From positions 1-64,000 of the forward strand of contig JAEDIW010000005.1 in assembly GCA_016296655.1 (NCBI GenBank): a DNA stretch of 64,000 nucleotides, in the 5' to 3' direction. Shown piece after piece: positions 26,369 through 37,000 of the stretch (position 1 is the stretch's first letter; each line of letters begins with the position of its first letter). Both the position numbers and the translations under genes were made by a program. Source of the stretch: Treponema sp. (GTDB lineage Bacteria; Spirochaetota; Spirochaetia; Treponematales; Treponemataceae). The notes below the pieces were generated by a model. That model searched no databases. It saw only the letters and a program-made list of their open reading frames with translations, and had not been told where the DNA came from.

Positions 26369-26406
26369 AATCCCAAAAACCGAACAGCATTCAGATTTTC
26401 GGGATT
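26369..26406 (-). terminator. Rho-independent terminator of the rubrerythrin/superoxide reductase genes
   Basis: On the minus strand a stem of up to 13 bp (arms 26394-26406 and 26369-26381, with two G-U pairs) is followed directly by a run of eight T. It lies 15 bp past the superoxide reductase stop. Confidence 0.8.
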
Positions 26407-26420
26407 TTCTGCAAAAAGTG

Positions 26421-26789
26421 TCAGACCTTCCACAAACCATGAAGGTTGCAGTAAGCATAGGTTGCTATAAGCTTTTCACCTTCATTCAAGGTAAAGACAG
26501 CTTCTGGAGCTTGATTGGGCTGTAAATTCCGCCTGTAAACACCAGTTGACGTTTCAATTAAAATCCATTGGATAAAATGTGCTTCTGTCATCGGATGTTC
26601 TACAGAACCGACAGTTACTTTTACATTGTTTCCTGTAACTTCAACAACTGGCAGATGCTTTTCAACAGCTCCGTCTGAAGTTCCCGGAACAATTTCCGTC
26701 ATTTTTTGACCGCAGCATACAACATTTACGCCTGAGTCATTGACCATTTCAACAATGTTACCGCAATGCTCGCATAAAAAAAATTTCAT
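26421..26789 (-). CDS. dfx: Desulfoferrodoxin (two-iron superoxide reductase)
   Basis: A 122-residue protein. The N-terminal desulforedoxin domain has all four iron ligands (Cys6, Cys9, Cys25, Cys26), so this is the 2Fe form, unlike the one-iron neelaredoxin described for T. pallidum. The catalytic centre has EKHLP (Glu43, His45), His65, His71 and CNLH (Cys114, His117). It reduces superoxide to peroxide in the cytoplasm with electrons from rubredoxin-like donors. ATG 26789 follows GGAGG at 5-nt spacing; the longer frame has no such site. It is 75 bp downstream of rubrerythrin, which would then deal with the peroxide. Confidence 0.92.
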   Translation of the reverse strand: MKFFLCEHCGNIVEMVNDSGVNVVCCGQKMTEIVPGTSDGAVEKHLPVVEVTGNNVKVTVGSVEHPMTEAHFIQWILIETSTGVYRRNLQPNQAPEAVFTLNEGEKLIATYAYCNLHGLWKV

Positions 26790-26864
26790 AGCAACCTCCT
26801 GTTTCTTGTATTGCCAGAATTTTATAAAAACTGCCAAAAATGTAATTTAATACAAGTACATTTT

Positions 26865-27413
26865 CTAGTAGTTTTCAGCATTCAGTTCAAAGTATGATTT
26901 TGGGTGAGCACAAACAGGGCAAACTTCAGGAGCTTTTGTTCCTACAATAATGTGTCCGCAGTTACGACATTCCCATACTTTTACTTCACTCTTTTCAAAT
27001 ACCTGTGCAGTTTCAATATTTTTCAGAAGTGCACGGTAACGTTCTTCATGATGTTTTTCAATGGCAGCAACCATGCGAAATTTTATTGCAAGTGCCTTGA
27101 AACCTTCGGCTTCAGCGGTTTTTGCAAATTCTTCATACATATCTGTCCATTCATAATTTTCTCCATCAGCTGCGGCCTGAAGGTTTGCCTTTGTGTCGCC
27201 AATGCCTCTTAATTCTTTGAACCACAGTTTTGCATGTTCTTTTTCATTCTCTGCGGTTTTCAGAAATAAAGCAGCCATTTGTTCATAGCCTTCTTTTTTT
27301 GCTACAGATGCAAAATATGTATATTTATTTCTTGCCTGTGATTCGCCAGCAAAAGCTGCTTCCAGATTTTTTTCTGTTTGTGTTCCTGCATAAGGATTCT
27401 GTTTGTTTTCCAT
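26865..27413 (-). CDS. rbr: Rubrerythrin
   Basis: A 182-residue protein. The four-helix di-iron domain has EAAFAGESQARNKY, ENEKEHAKLWFKE and AAIEKHHEERYRAL, giving the Glu/His ligands. The C-terminal rubredoxin domain has WECRNCGH and VCPVCAHPKSYFE with four Cys. It is an NADH-linked peroxidase of anaerobes. AGGAG lies 13 nt before the ATG, rather far. The 180-bp upstream region carries an AT-rich palindrome over the -10 box and a second perfect inverted repeat. Together with the superoxide reductase downstream it forms a standard anaerobic oxygen-defence pair. Confidence 0.93.
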   Translation of the reverse strand: MENKQNPYAGTQTEKNLEAAFAGESQARNKYTYFASVAKKEGYEQMAALFLKTAENEKEHAKLWFKELRGIGDTKANLQAAADGENYEWTDMYEEFAKTAEAEGFKALAIKFRMVAAIEKHHEERYRALLKNIETAQVFEKSEVKVWECRNCGHIIVGTKAPEVCPVCAHPKSYFELNAENY

Positions 27414-27456
27414 AATTTTATGTCATCTCCTAAAAAAATATTGTAAACAGAGTAAA

Positions 27457-27482
27457 TTTCTAAGAAGTGCATTTCTTAGAAA
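27457..27482. promoter_or_regulatory. Perfect inverted repeat in the rubrerythrin leader
   Basis: Arms TTTCTAAGAA (27457-27466) and TTCTTAGAAA (27473-27482) with a 6-nt spacer, 44 bp before the rubrerythrin start. It could be an operator or an mRNA hairpin. Confidence 0.6.
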
Positions 27483-27493
27483 CTTACACATTC

Positions 27494-27507
27494 TTATATA
27501 ATTATAA
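27494..27507 (-). promoter_or_regulatory. Rubrerythrin -10 box inside an AT-rich PerR/Fur-like palindrome
   Basis: TTATATAATTATAA is a near-palindrome close to the PerR box TTATAAT-N-ATTATAA, and contains TATAAT on the minus strand (27501-27506). A convincing -35 is not seen. The PerR assignment is only a resemblance. Confidence 0.4.
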
Positions 27508-27594
27508 CACGAATTTTGAAAGGAATTTCTTTTTTTTTTAGGATTTGAGGAATAATTTTCTAGAATTTTTTGTTATTTTTTCATAATCCTTGAT

Positions 27595-30500
27595 TTATGC
27601 CAAAACTTTTGCAAGTATGGCAAACAGGGCGGTTATGTCGATAGGTTTTGAAATAAAATCATTCATGCCAGATTCTAAAGCTTTGTCCCTGTCTTCTTGG
27701 AAAGCATTTGCAGTCATGGCGATTATTGGAAGTTGTGCCTTATAAAATTCTGGCAAAGAGCGGATTTTTCGGGTAGCAGTATAGCCGTCCATTTCAGGCA
27801 TCTGAACATCCATCAAAATAAGATCATATTGACCTGGATGTGAATTTTCAATTTTTTCAACTGCAATGCAGCCGTCATTTGCTACATCAACAAAAAATCC
27901 TGCATCTTGCAATATTGCAACGGCAATTTCCTGATTTAAAATATTGTCTTCAGCAAGCAGAATTTTCTTTCCTTTGAAATTCAATTTTGAAGATTCTGGT
28001 TCAACTTCATTGCCTGAATCAGAGGCTTTTGCAAATACAGCAGATAGTTCAGACATAAAAACAGGCTTTGAGAGAAAATCGGTAACTCCAGAGTTCCTTG
28101 CTTCATTTTCAATGCCCGACCAATCGTAATCTGTTAAAACGGCGATAAAAGCTTTTTTTCCAGATAAATTTTTGATTTTGCGGACAGCTTCAATGCCTGC
28201 AATGTCATTCAGCTGACGGTCAATAATGCATCCTTTGAACGCACTGCCCTGTTCAGCAGCCTGACTTGCCATGTGTATAGCTTCATTGCCAGATGTTGTC
28301 CATTCACATTGAAAGCCGAGAGTGCACAGCATTTTAGCCATGTTCAAACAGGTTTCTCTTCGACTGTCTGCAATCAGGATTTTACCACCATGCAATTCAA
28401 GAGGCAGCACAGATTTTGAAATTGAATTTTCATCAGAATTTATGATTCTCAAGTCCAGTTCAACAATAAACTCAGAACCTTTGCCTTCTGTGCTGTTTAC
28501 ATTGATTGTTCCGCCCATCATGTCAACAATGTTTTTTGTAATCGCCATACCAAGTCCTGTGCCCTGAATGCCACTTACGGTTGCGGTCTGTTCCCTTGAA
28601 AATGCTTCAAAAATATGCATTCGGAATTCCTGTGACATACCGATTCCATTATCTTTTATACAGAACTTAAAATGTGCAGAATTTTCACGGGCTGAAGGTT
28701 CTTCTTTTAAAAGAATACTTATAGTGCCATTTTCTCCTGTAAATTTAATGGCATTGCCTGCTATATTCAGTAAAATGCGGCTCAACCGAAGCTTGTCTGC
28801 AAATACATCTTCATGAATGATATTCTGTACATCAATATACAGGTTCTGTTTTTTTGCTGAAACATTCGGTTGAATTATCGTCTTTAAATCATGCAATATG
28901 TCAGGCAGATGAACTTCTTTTTCTTCGATTTTCACGCATCCACTTTCAATACGGCTCATGTCAAGAACATCGTTTATCAGGCTTAACAGATGATTACTTG
29001 AAATTGAAATTTTTGACAGATAATCCAATACAAGTTTTTTTTCCTCAATATGCCGTTCTGCCAGAGATGTAAAACCAATTATTGCATTCATAGGAGTACG
29101 GATGTCATGAGACATGTTATTCAAAAATGCAGTTTTTGCCTGATTGGCAGCATTAGACCCTATTAAAGCAATCTGAAGTTCTGATTGACTTTTCCGAAGC
29201 TGTGCATTTATTTTACGGATAAATTTTTCAGCTTCTTTTGCCTTTGATTCAGAAGCATTTGCCTTTATAAGCAGAAAAACCAGACATAGAAGTATAAGTC
29301 CTGAAATTATTCCAAGCGTAAAAACGTTATCCTTTACAAAGGTAATAAAAGACAGGGAAGAATCCGGGTTTGAAAACAGAGTCATTGCAGCCAGCAAGGC
29401 AGAATGGGGAGTCATTGCAATTGCCCTGTTCATAATCAAGAGTAAATTCTTGTCATTCCTGTTTACCGCAAAAGAAACATTAGCTACCTTTGACAGTGCT
29501 ACAGATTTTACCGTTCTATGCCCTAAAAGATTTTTATAAACGTAAGTACTTTCAACAACACAATCAGCAGCTCCTGTTGAAACAGCGGTAAGACATTCAT
29601 TGAAATTTTTATATTCGTTAAGGAGCCATTTTGGATAGCATTCCTTAACATACCATTCTATGTCTGTATACCCTTTTGCAACAGCAACCTTATTTGCAGC
29701 TGATTCATCAAAATTGTTGTTTAAGATTATAGCCGTCATCGGTGTTTTTAAAATTTCTTCGGTAAGAAGCAGACTGTTTCGTTCTGCTTTATCCAGACTC
29801 TGATAAATTGGAAAAACAGCGTCAACTTCACCTGCTTTTAAAGCTTTTATTGCCATTCCAATATTTTTATAGGAAACAGCTTCAAAAGTTATGGAGTTTT
29901 CGGGAAAACTTTCTACAGCCGATTCAATAAAAGTTTTTAAAGCTCCTGTAAGATTGCCAGACTTATCATTTCCACAAAATGCAAGGAATTCTTCGGCATA
30001 GCCGATTTTTATTTTTTCATGCTGAGAAAGCCATTGTTTTTCAGCATGTGAAAACTGTACACGAATTGCAGTAGCAGAAAAATATTTGCTATGAAGATTT
30101 TCGATAAAATATGGCTCATCTGCATTCAGACGCTGTTGACAAATGTTGATTTCTTGTAGAATTTCAGGCTGTGATTTGCTCACGCCAAGAAAATATTGGG
30201 ATTCACCGACTTTTATAATAGGTATCATTCTGTCCTTCGGAAAAATTGCATTGTCAGTGTCTACAACTGCATCGATTTCATCTTTTACAAAAGCCGAATA
30301 CAGAGAACTATTCCCGTCAAATACTTTAATTTTGCAAGGATTCCCATTTTCATTGTTCCATTTTTTCAGAAAAAGATTCTGCATGGAATCTTGTGTACAG
30401 CCAATTACAGAATCTTTTATGTATTTTATGTCATCATTTACAAAACGCTTTTTTTCATAGGCGTAAATGTAGTAATTTTCAAATCCCATAGAATTATCAG

Positions 30501-30858
30501 GAAAAGCAATTGATTTTGCCCTTTCATCGGTGTAGGAAATGCCAGGCACAATGTCAATCTGACCTTTTTTTAATTTTTCCAGAATTTCTATCCAGGAGCC
30601 ATAAACATATTCATAATTCCAGCCGGTATATGCCGCAATTTTCTGCAAATATTCATAACCATACCCAGATTTATGATCAAAATCGTTTTCGCCTTCCAGA
30701 AAATTTGTGCTTTGAACATAGCCAACTTTTACAGTCCTGTTTTTTAAGGCAGAGTCAGAAGAAGCTGCAAAAACTGAAAAAAAAGAAAAAACAAATAAAA
30801 TGAGAAATAAAGCAAGCTTATTTTTTAACAGAAGTTTTTGTTTTTTCATCAGCTCCAT
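27595..30858 (-). CDS. Hybrid histidine kinase with two periplasmic binding domains and two receivers
   Basis: A 1087-residue protein: signal/anchor (residues 12-31), two SBP_bac_3-type binding domains (about 40-265 and 280-500), a membrane helix (about 512-531), HisKA with NMSHDIRTPMNAIIG (His584), HATPase with GIGMSQEF and GTGLGMAI, then two receivers. Receiver 1 is divergent (ILIADSRRE, acceptor region CIIDRQLND). Receiver 2 is standard (LLAEDNILNQE, LILMDVQMPEMDG, MTANAF, SKP). Amino acids or similar small solutes are the usual ligands of these sensors. ATG 30858 has GGGG at 6-nt spacing; longer frames lack a site. No DNA-binding partner is encoded nearby. Confidence 0.85.
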   Translation of the reverse strand: MELMKKQKLLLKNKLALFLILFVFSFFSVFAASSDSALKNRTVKVGYVQSTNFLEGENDFDHKSGYGYEYLQKIAAYTGWNYEYVYGSWIEILEKLKKGQIDIVPGISYTDERAKSIAFPDNSMGFENYYIYAYEKKRFVNDDIKYIKDSVIGCTQDSMQNLFLKKWNNENGNPCKIKVFDGNSSLYSAFVKDEIDAVVDTDNAIFPKDRMIPIIKVGESQYFLGVSKSQPEILQEINICQQRLNADEPYFIENLHSKYFSATAIRVQFSHAEKQWLSQHEKIKIGYAEEFLAFCGNDKSGNLTGALKTFIESAVESFPENSITFEAVSYKNIGMAIKALKAGEVDAVFPIYQSLDKAERNSLLLTEEILKTPMTAIILNNNFDESAANKVAVAKGYTDIEWYVKECYPKWLLNEYKNFNECLTAVSTGAADCVVESTYVYKNLLGHRTVKSVALSKVANVSFAVNRNDKNLLLIMNRAIAMTPHSALLAAMTLFSNPDSSLSFITFVKDNVFTLGIISGLILLCLVFLLIKANASESKAKEAEKFIRKINAQLRKSQSELQIALIGSNAANQAKTAFLNNMSHDIRTPMNAIIGFTSLAERHIEEKKLVLDYLSKISISSNHLLSLINDVLDMSRIESGCVKIEEKEVHLPDILHDLKTIIQPNVSAKKQNLYIDVQNIIHEDVFADKLRLSRILLNIAGNAIKFTGENGTISILLKEEPSARENSAHFKFCIKDNGIGMSQEFRMHIFEAFSREQTATVSGIQGTGLGMAITKNIVDMMGGTINVNSTEGKGSEFIVELDLRIINSDENSISKSVLPLELHGGKILIADSRRETCLNMAKMLCTLGFQCEWTTSGNEAIHMASQAAEQGSAFKGCIIDRQLNDIAGIEAVRKIKNLSGKKAFIAVLTDYDWSGIENEARNSGVTDFLSKPVFMSELSAVFAKASDSGNEVEPESSKLNFKGKKILLAEDNILNQEIAVAILQDAGFFVDVANDGCIAVEKIENSHPGQYDLILMDVQMPEMDGYTATRKIRSLPEFYKAQLPIIAMTANAFQEDRDKALESGMNDFISKPIDITALFAILAKVLA

Positions 30859-30928
30859 ATAAAACCCCAAATTCCATAAACTCTGATTAACACTAAAATC
30901 AACTAGCCAATTCAAGAAAAGCAGATTT

Positions 30929-33856
30929 TTAAGTTCTTGAAAGAGTTGAATCACTACTTTTTTGCAAACAGCGACGTATTACATTTACCAAATCTTCAAT
31001 TACAATGGGTTTTGCCAAATGAGCATTCATGCCGGCATCAAAAGAAGCTTTTACATCTTCTGCAAAGGCATTTGCTGTCATGGCAATAATCGGAATGTTC
31101 TGTGAATCAGAACGGTTTTTCATTGCCCTGATTGTCTGAGTTGCTTCATAACCGTTCATCAGCGGCATCATTATATCCATCAGTATTAAATCAAATGTAT
31201 TTTCTGGAAGCGACTCAAATTTTTCTACAGCCTCTTTACCATTACAGACTCTTGTAACATCAAGCCCTAAATCTTCCAGTTGCATGGTTGCAATTTCAGC
31301 ATTTAAATCATTGTCCTCAACAATGAGAACTTTTACGTTTTTCAAATTAGCTTTGGAAGCAGATGATGGAAGTTTCTGGATATTGTCTCCATTTGTATAT
31401 TCCATAGGAATTTCAACTGTTACAGTCGTTCCCATTCCCTTTTTGCTTTCAACAAAAATTCTGCCGGACATAAGTTCTATGTAGCGCTTTGTAATGGCCA
31501 TTCCAAGCCCTGTACCTTTGTAGTGTGTCCTTGCATCTGAATTTTCCTGGGCAAATTCATCAAAGATTTTTCCTATAAATTCCTGACTCATTCCTATGCC
31601 AGTATCTTTTACAGAAAATATTACGATAACCTGATTTTCTGTTTTGCCAGGCCTAAATTCTGTACGGAAATTTATGGAGCCGCCGTCATCTGTAAATTTT
31701 ACGGCATTGCTCAGAATGTTTACCAAAACTTCGCGGATTCTTACCTGGTCAGCAAGAACATAAGGGCTCTTGGGTAAACTTCGTTCTACATTGAAAATCA
31801 AATCCCTGTTTGAAAGCAAACCCTGCATTATGTCCAAAACAGAATCGGTAAGTTCATGAATATTTACTGGAACAGGTTCAAATTTTGTTTTTCCACTTTC
31901 AATGCGGCTTATGTCAAGAACATCATTTATAAGAGTCAGAAGATGGTCAGAACTTTCTGCAATTTTCAGCAGGCAGCTTTTTATGGACTCTTTTGGAGAC
32001 TCTTTCAGTGCAATGTTTGTAAATCCTATAATTGCATTCATAGGAGTACGGATATCATGCGACATGTTGTTTAAGAAAATTGTTTTTGCAGCATTTGCGT
32101 TTTCTGCCGCTGTAAGAGCCTGCTGAAGTTCATCGTGGCTTTTTTTAAGTTCTTCGTTTAACAGAAGAGTGTTTTCCATGGCTTCTTTTGTCATTAATTC
32201 TGCTTTTTGAGTTTTTTTCAAAAATGCCTGAATGATAAGAATCACCAGCAGAAACGAGCCGATCATTGCGCCTGTAATTGCAAGAAAATTGTTCCTTAAA
32301 ATTTCATCAAGTGTAAATTTCTGGATTGCATTTGAATATATTGCAAGCGCTCCAATCATTAGAGATTCTGGCATAATATAAATTGATTGATTAAGAATTG
32401 ACATCAGCAGAGTGTCTTCAGGTCTTACGGCAAAAGCCATGTTGCCAAGCTTTGTCAGATAGATGCTGAACATTGAATCCAGGGTTCGCGAATTGCTGAA
32501 AGAATTTGAGTTCATCACAAAACACTCAGCTTTGCCAGATTTTACAAACTCTTCGCATTGCTGATGACTTTCGCAAAGAACGATTTCCCATGAAGGATAA
32601 TTAGTAGAAAGATACAGTCTGAGCGGAAAATCATTTTTAAAGACAGCAACCGTGTGTTTTTCCGTTTCATTAAAAAATTTATCCATAGTTACTGCAACCA
32701 TGGGAATTTTTAAAACCGTATCTGACAAAAGCATATCGTATTTTTCGCCAAAAAAAGGATTCTGACTTATCTGAAAAATGATATCTACGTCGCCGTTTTT
32801 TAAAGCCTGAAGCTCAGCTTCCAAATTTGAAAAAGGAATCGGCTCAAAGGTAAGTTTTCCGTTTGTAAAACAGTTGCCGGCAAATTCAATATATTTTTCA
32901 ACAGTACCTATCAGCTTGCCAGTTTTCGGGTCAATGCCGCTCATGGCAAGATTATTGTCCAGATAGGCAATACGAAGGGGACTGTGCTGTCTAACCCAGT
33001 CGATTTCCTCATGCGAAAGAGTTGCTACCGTACTACGAGAAATGTATTTTCTAGCTAAATCTTCGTCAAAATACGGATTTATGAAATTGATTTTTTCCAA
33101 AGCCTGATCAAGTTCTCTTTTTAAGTCCAGCCGATTTTTGCTAATGCCGAATTTTATAAGTTTTTTGCCGATGCAGACAATACTTTTCAAATCACGGCGA
33201 GTTTTTTCACTTTCATCAGAAGAAACATATCCAAAGATTCTTCCATCTTCCAGAAACTTTCGTGCAAGTTCTGGTGTTTGAATCACTACGATGTCCAAAT
33301 CAATTTTTTTGTCAGAAGCCCATTTTTCAAGCAGGAATTTCTGATTACTTTCCAGAACAATGCCGATTTTTCTACCGTTTAGCCATGAAAAATCTGATGG
33401 CATATATTCAAGAAAGTCAGGCTCCTTATTTTTTGCATAAATATAACAGCTTTCTTCAAACATTGCTGTTTCTGAAAACAAAATTTCATTTTCACGATCT
33501 GGACAATAAGTAACTCCGCTGAGCAAATCAATTTTGCCCTGTTTTAGAAGTTCAAAAAGTTCCGACCATGTTCCGCTTACATATTCATACTGCCATCCTG
33601 TGTAAGAGCGGATTTCCTGCTGATATTCATAGCAGAACCCGCTTCTTTCGTTGTGACTGTTTATTACATTGCATGTTACGTTTGAAACAGTTTCAAACCA
33701 GCCTACTTTTACAGTCTTGATGGCACTGGCACTTTTTCTTTCCGTATTATCAGCAGAAATTTCAGCATAAACTGAATTTTTAATGCAAAAAAAAGCTGAA
33801 AAAATGAATGCGGTCAAAATAAGTTTTAAAGTCTTTGGTTTTATAAAAAATGCCAT
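30929..33856 (-). CDS. Hybrid histidine kinase with two periplasmic binding domains and one receiver
   Basis: A 975-residue protein: signal peptide (1-31), SBP_bac_3 domains at about 46-270 and 288-500, membrane helix about 526-545, HisKA with NMSHDIRTPMNAIIG (His600), HATPase with GIGMSQEF and GTGLGMAI, and one receiver (VLIVEDNDLNAE, LILMDIMMPLMNG, MTANAF, AKP). It is a paralogue of the next kinase downstream (27595-30858), which differs by the extra receiver; the gap between them is 70 bp. A TTGTAA/TATAAT promoter puts the -10 box 8 nt before the ATG with no Shine-Dalgarno. Ligand and output are unknown. Confidence 0.87.
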   Translation of the reverse strand: MAFFIKPKTLKLILTAFIFSAFFCIKNSVYAEISADNTERKSASAIKTVKVGWFETVSNVTCNVINSHNERSGFCYEYQQEIRSYTGWQYEYVSGTWSELFELLKQGKIDLLSGVTYCPDRENEILFSETAMFEESCYIYAKNKEPDFLEYMPSDFSWLNGRKIGIVLESNQKFLLEKWASDKKIDLDIVVIQTPELARKFLEDGRIFGYVSSDESEKTRRDLKSIVCIGKKLIKFGISKNRLDLKRELDQALEKINFINPYFDEDLARKYISRSTVATLSHEEIDWVRQHSPLRIAYLDNNLAMSGIDPKTGKLIGTVEKYIEFAGNCFTNGKLTFEPIPFSNLEAELQALKNGDVDIIFQISQNPFFGEKYDMLLSDTVLKIPMVAVTMDKFFNETEKHTVAVFKNDFPLRLYLSTNYPSWEIVLCESHQQCEEFVKSGKAECFVMNSNSFSNSRTLDSMFSIYLTKLGNMAFAVRPEDTLLMSILNQSIYIMPESLMIGALAIYSNAIQKFTLDEILRNNFLAITGAMIGSFLLVILIIQAFLKKTQKAELMTKEAMENTLLLNEELKKSHDELQQALTAAENANAAKTIFLNNMSHDIRTPMNAIIGFTNIALKESPKESIKSCLLKIAESSDHLLTLINDVLDISRIESGKTKFEPVPVNIHELTDSVLDIMQGLLSNRDLIFNVERSLPKSPYVLADQVRIREVLVNILSNAVKFTDDGGSINFRTEFRPGKTENQVIVIFSVKDTGIGMSQEFIGKIFDEFAQENSDARTHYKGTGLGMAITKRYIELMSGRIFVESKKGMGTTVTVEIPMEYTNGDNIQKLPSSASKANLKNVKVLIVEDNDLNAEIATMQLEDLGLDVTRVCNGKEAVEKFESLPENTFDLILMDIMMPLMNGYEATQTIRAMKNRSDSQNIPIIAMTANAFAEDVKASFDAGMNAHLAKPIVIEDLVNVIRRCLQKSSDSTLSRT

Positions 33857-33864
33857 TATACTAA

Positions 33865-33892
33865 ATTATAACCTACAGGAAAAAAATTACAA
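33865..33892 (-). promoter_or_regulatory. Promoter of the middle hybrid kinase
   Basis: On the minus strand TTGTAA (33887-33892), a 16-nt spacer and TATAAT (33865-33870), with the ATG 8 nt later and no Shine-Dalgarno. Confidence 0.6.
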
Positions 33893-34005
33893 ATTTATTT
33901 ATGAACAGAAAGTTTAATCTAAACTACAGCCTTGAGCCTTTTTTTTTACGCATAGCAGAACTGAAAACTCTGAAGCCTTACAGAAAGTGTACAGGCAGTT
34001 GAAAA

Positions 34006-37000
34006 TCAGGCTTTTTTCTTTTCTTCAAAAAACTCTGACAAAGTCTGCATAAGAGTTTCTACGTTTATAGGTTTTGATATATGCCCATTCATTCCTGCTT
34101 TTATAGCATTGCGCCGGTCTTCTTCAAAAGCATTCGCTGTCATTGCAATAATAGGAATTTCAGCTTTTTTTCTGTTCTGGAATTTTCTTATGGTCTGAGT
34201 AGCCTTGTAACCGTCCATATTTGGCATCTGAATATCCATCAAAATCAAGTCGTAATAGGTTTGGTGCGCTTTTTCAAGCATGTCGACGCAGATTATACCA
34301 TCACTGGCATGTTCAATTTCAAATCCAGCTTCCTCTAATATTGAAATGGCAATTTCAGCATTAAGTTCGTTATCTTCCGCCAGAAGGATTCTCTTTCCTT
34401 TGAAACTCTCTATATTTATTTCCGAACTTTTTCCATCAGAACAGGATATGCTTTTCTTTGAAGTAATGCGGTGTGGCAGAACGACTGTAAATTTTGTTCC
34501 TTTGCCAATCTGACTTTCAACCTGCAGAAAACCTCCAAGCAGATTGACAAGTTTTTTTACAATAGCCATGCCAAGCCCTGTTCCGTTTACGCGGCTTTCT
34601 GTACTTGAACGTTCCCGTGTAAATTCTTCAAAAATATGCGGCAAAAATTCTTGAGACATTCCGATGCCAGAATCCTGAATTACAGTCTGATAAAGAGCAA
34701 TATCTGGATTTTCAGACGGAAGTTCTGAAAGCTCCATCGAAACTTTGCCTCCCGATGGCGTATATTTCAATGCATTGCTCAAAATATTCAGGAAAATTTC
34801 ACGAAGTTTTATTTCATCACATAGAACTTCATTATGAACAACATTTATACTCCTTACAAATTCAATACCTTTAGCCTTCATCTGTGATTCAAACAGAAAA
34901 AACAGCGTATCATTGAAATCCTGTGCAGTCCAGTAAGTTTCATCAATTGTGGTTTTGCCGCTTTCAATACGAGCCATTTCAAGAACATTGTTGATAAGAG
35001 AAAGCAAAAACTCATTCGATGTCTGGATTTTTTTTATATAAACCTTTGCGAGTTCTTTATCATCAAGATGTTTGCCTAAAAGTTCTGTAAAACCGATTAT
35101 AGCATTCATCGGTGTACGGATGTCATGTGACATATTGAAAAGGAATGCAGACTTTGCTTCATTTGCAGCGGTTGCAATTCTAAGTTGAGCTTTTGTGTCA
35201 GCTCTGTCATGGGCTTCTGTAATGTCACGGCCAAGAATATTGGCTATGGGATTGCCGTTTTCATCTGAGCCCAAAAATATATTTATTTCATGCCATTCAA
35301 TTCCGTTTTCAGCATTTACAGAATATTCCAGATTTCCAATGCAGCCGGTTTCATTTTTTCTCTTACGAAGTGCAGAAATTGAACTGAAATTTTCGAAAGC
35401 ATTTTTAAAGTCATCGGTAACGCAGGCAAGTTTCTGTCTATAAGCAAGTTCATATTCATCTGTAGCTTCAAAAATTTTAATGAACTGTTTCATGCCTGTA
35501 CCAATAATCAAACTGTATCTGCCAGTTTTCAAATTCAGCGTAAGATTATAGCCGTAAAGAGTTTTTGTAATATCCGAAAGAATCTGGTCTTTTGCAGCGG
35601 CAGCTTTTAATTCAAGTTCTTTAGCTTCCTGCTGTTTATGAGCATCAGTAATGTCACGCCCAAGGATATTGGCAACAGAAATACCGTCTTCATTTGTTCC
35701 CATAAAAAGATTGATTTCATGCCATTCCTCTTTTTTTCCTGTGTTGAATTTGCAAGTAACAGACCCTGTATAACCTGTAAGATTTTTTTTATTTTTCAAA
35801 ACCTGAATTCCTGTCAGGCTGTCAAATTTTTCTTTGTCGGCAAGTGAAACTTTTTTACCAAGTTTTGCCAGAAGCAAAATGTAGTCATCAGTATGCGTTA
35901 TGGTGTCAAGGACATCATTCATCCCTGTTCCTGTAATCAGGGAATATTTCCATGTATTCAGATTCACAGTCAGATTATAGCTGTAAAGCATTTTTGTAAC
36001 ACCAGACAAAAGCTGGTCTCTAGCCATGGCGGCTTTCTGCTGATTTTCTTTTTTTTCTTGACGTTTATGAGCATCTGTAATGTCACGGCCAAGGATGTTT
36101 GCAATCGGTTCGCCTCTTTCATCAGTAGAAATAAAAACATTGATTTCATGCCATTCTTCACCATTGTCCGTAATTGCGCCATATTCAAGGCTGCCTATAA
36201 ATCCGTTGGAATTTACGCGGGTTCTAAGAGAGTTGAGGCTTGCCAATGCTGAAAACTGGGCGACATTTTTAGGGTCAAGGTAAGAAATTTTTTTATTGTA
36301 GGCAGTTTCGTAATCGTCGGTAGAATTAAAAATTTCCATAAATTTTGTCATGCCAGTACCTATAATCAGGCTATATTTTCCAGTCCTTAAATTCAGCGTA
36401 AGATTATAGCTGTAAAGCATTTTTGTGAGTTCCGACAGAATCTGATTTTTTGCAGCAGCTGCCCGAAGTTCTTTTTCCCTGCGCTCCTGCGCTATGTGAA
36501 TTTCTGTAACATCCCTGCCAAGAATATTTGCAACACGTTTACCATTTTCTTCCGTGTCGATAAAAACGTTTATTTCATGCCATTCATATTCTTCATCGCC
36601 AAAATACAGAACCGGATATTCAAGGCTTCCATAAAATCCGTCTTCCTGCAAGTTTTTTCCTGCACTATCAAAATTCAAAAGTTCATGAAAGCTTTCTGAA
36701 TAAGCCGGATGGATTATGCTTTCTTGAAAAGTTTCCAGTTCAAATATATAATTGTGCTGCTTATATTCAGCAACAGTCCGTTCCATTCCTGTGCCAGTAA
36801 TCAAAGTGTAAAAGCCTGTTTCCAGATCAACTGTAAGATTGTAGCTGTACAAAAGTTGTGTTATCTGAGAAAGAACCTTATCTTTTTTGGCTGGTGCAAG
36901 TTTTAATTCGTTGTTTTTCTTCCATAAGAGAAATCTGTTTTGTATAAATGATGAAAGAATGATTTTTAAAAGCTCAAAGGAACTTTCCATTTCCTTTTTT

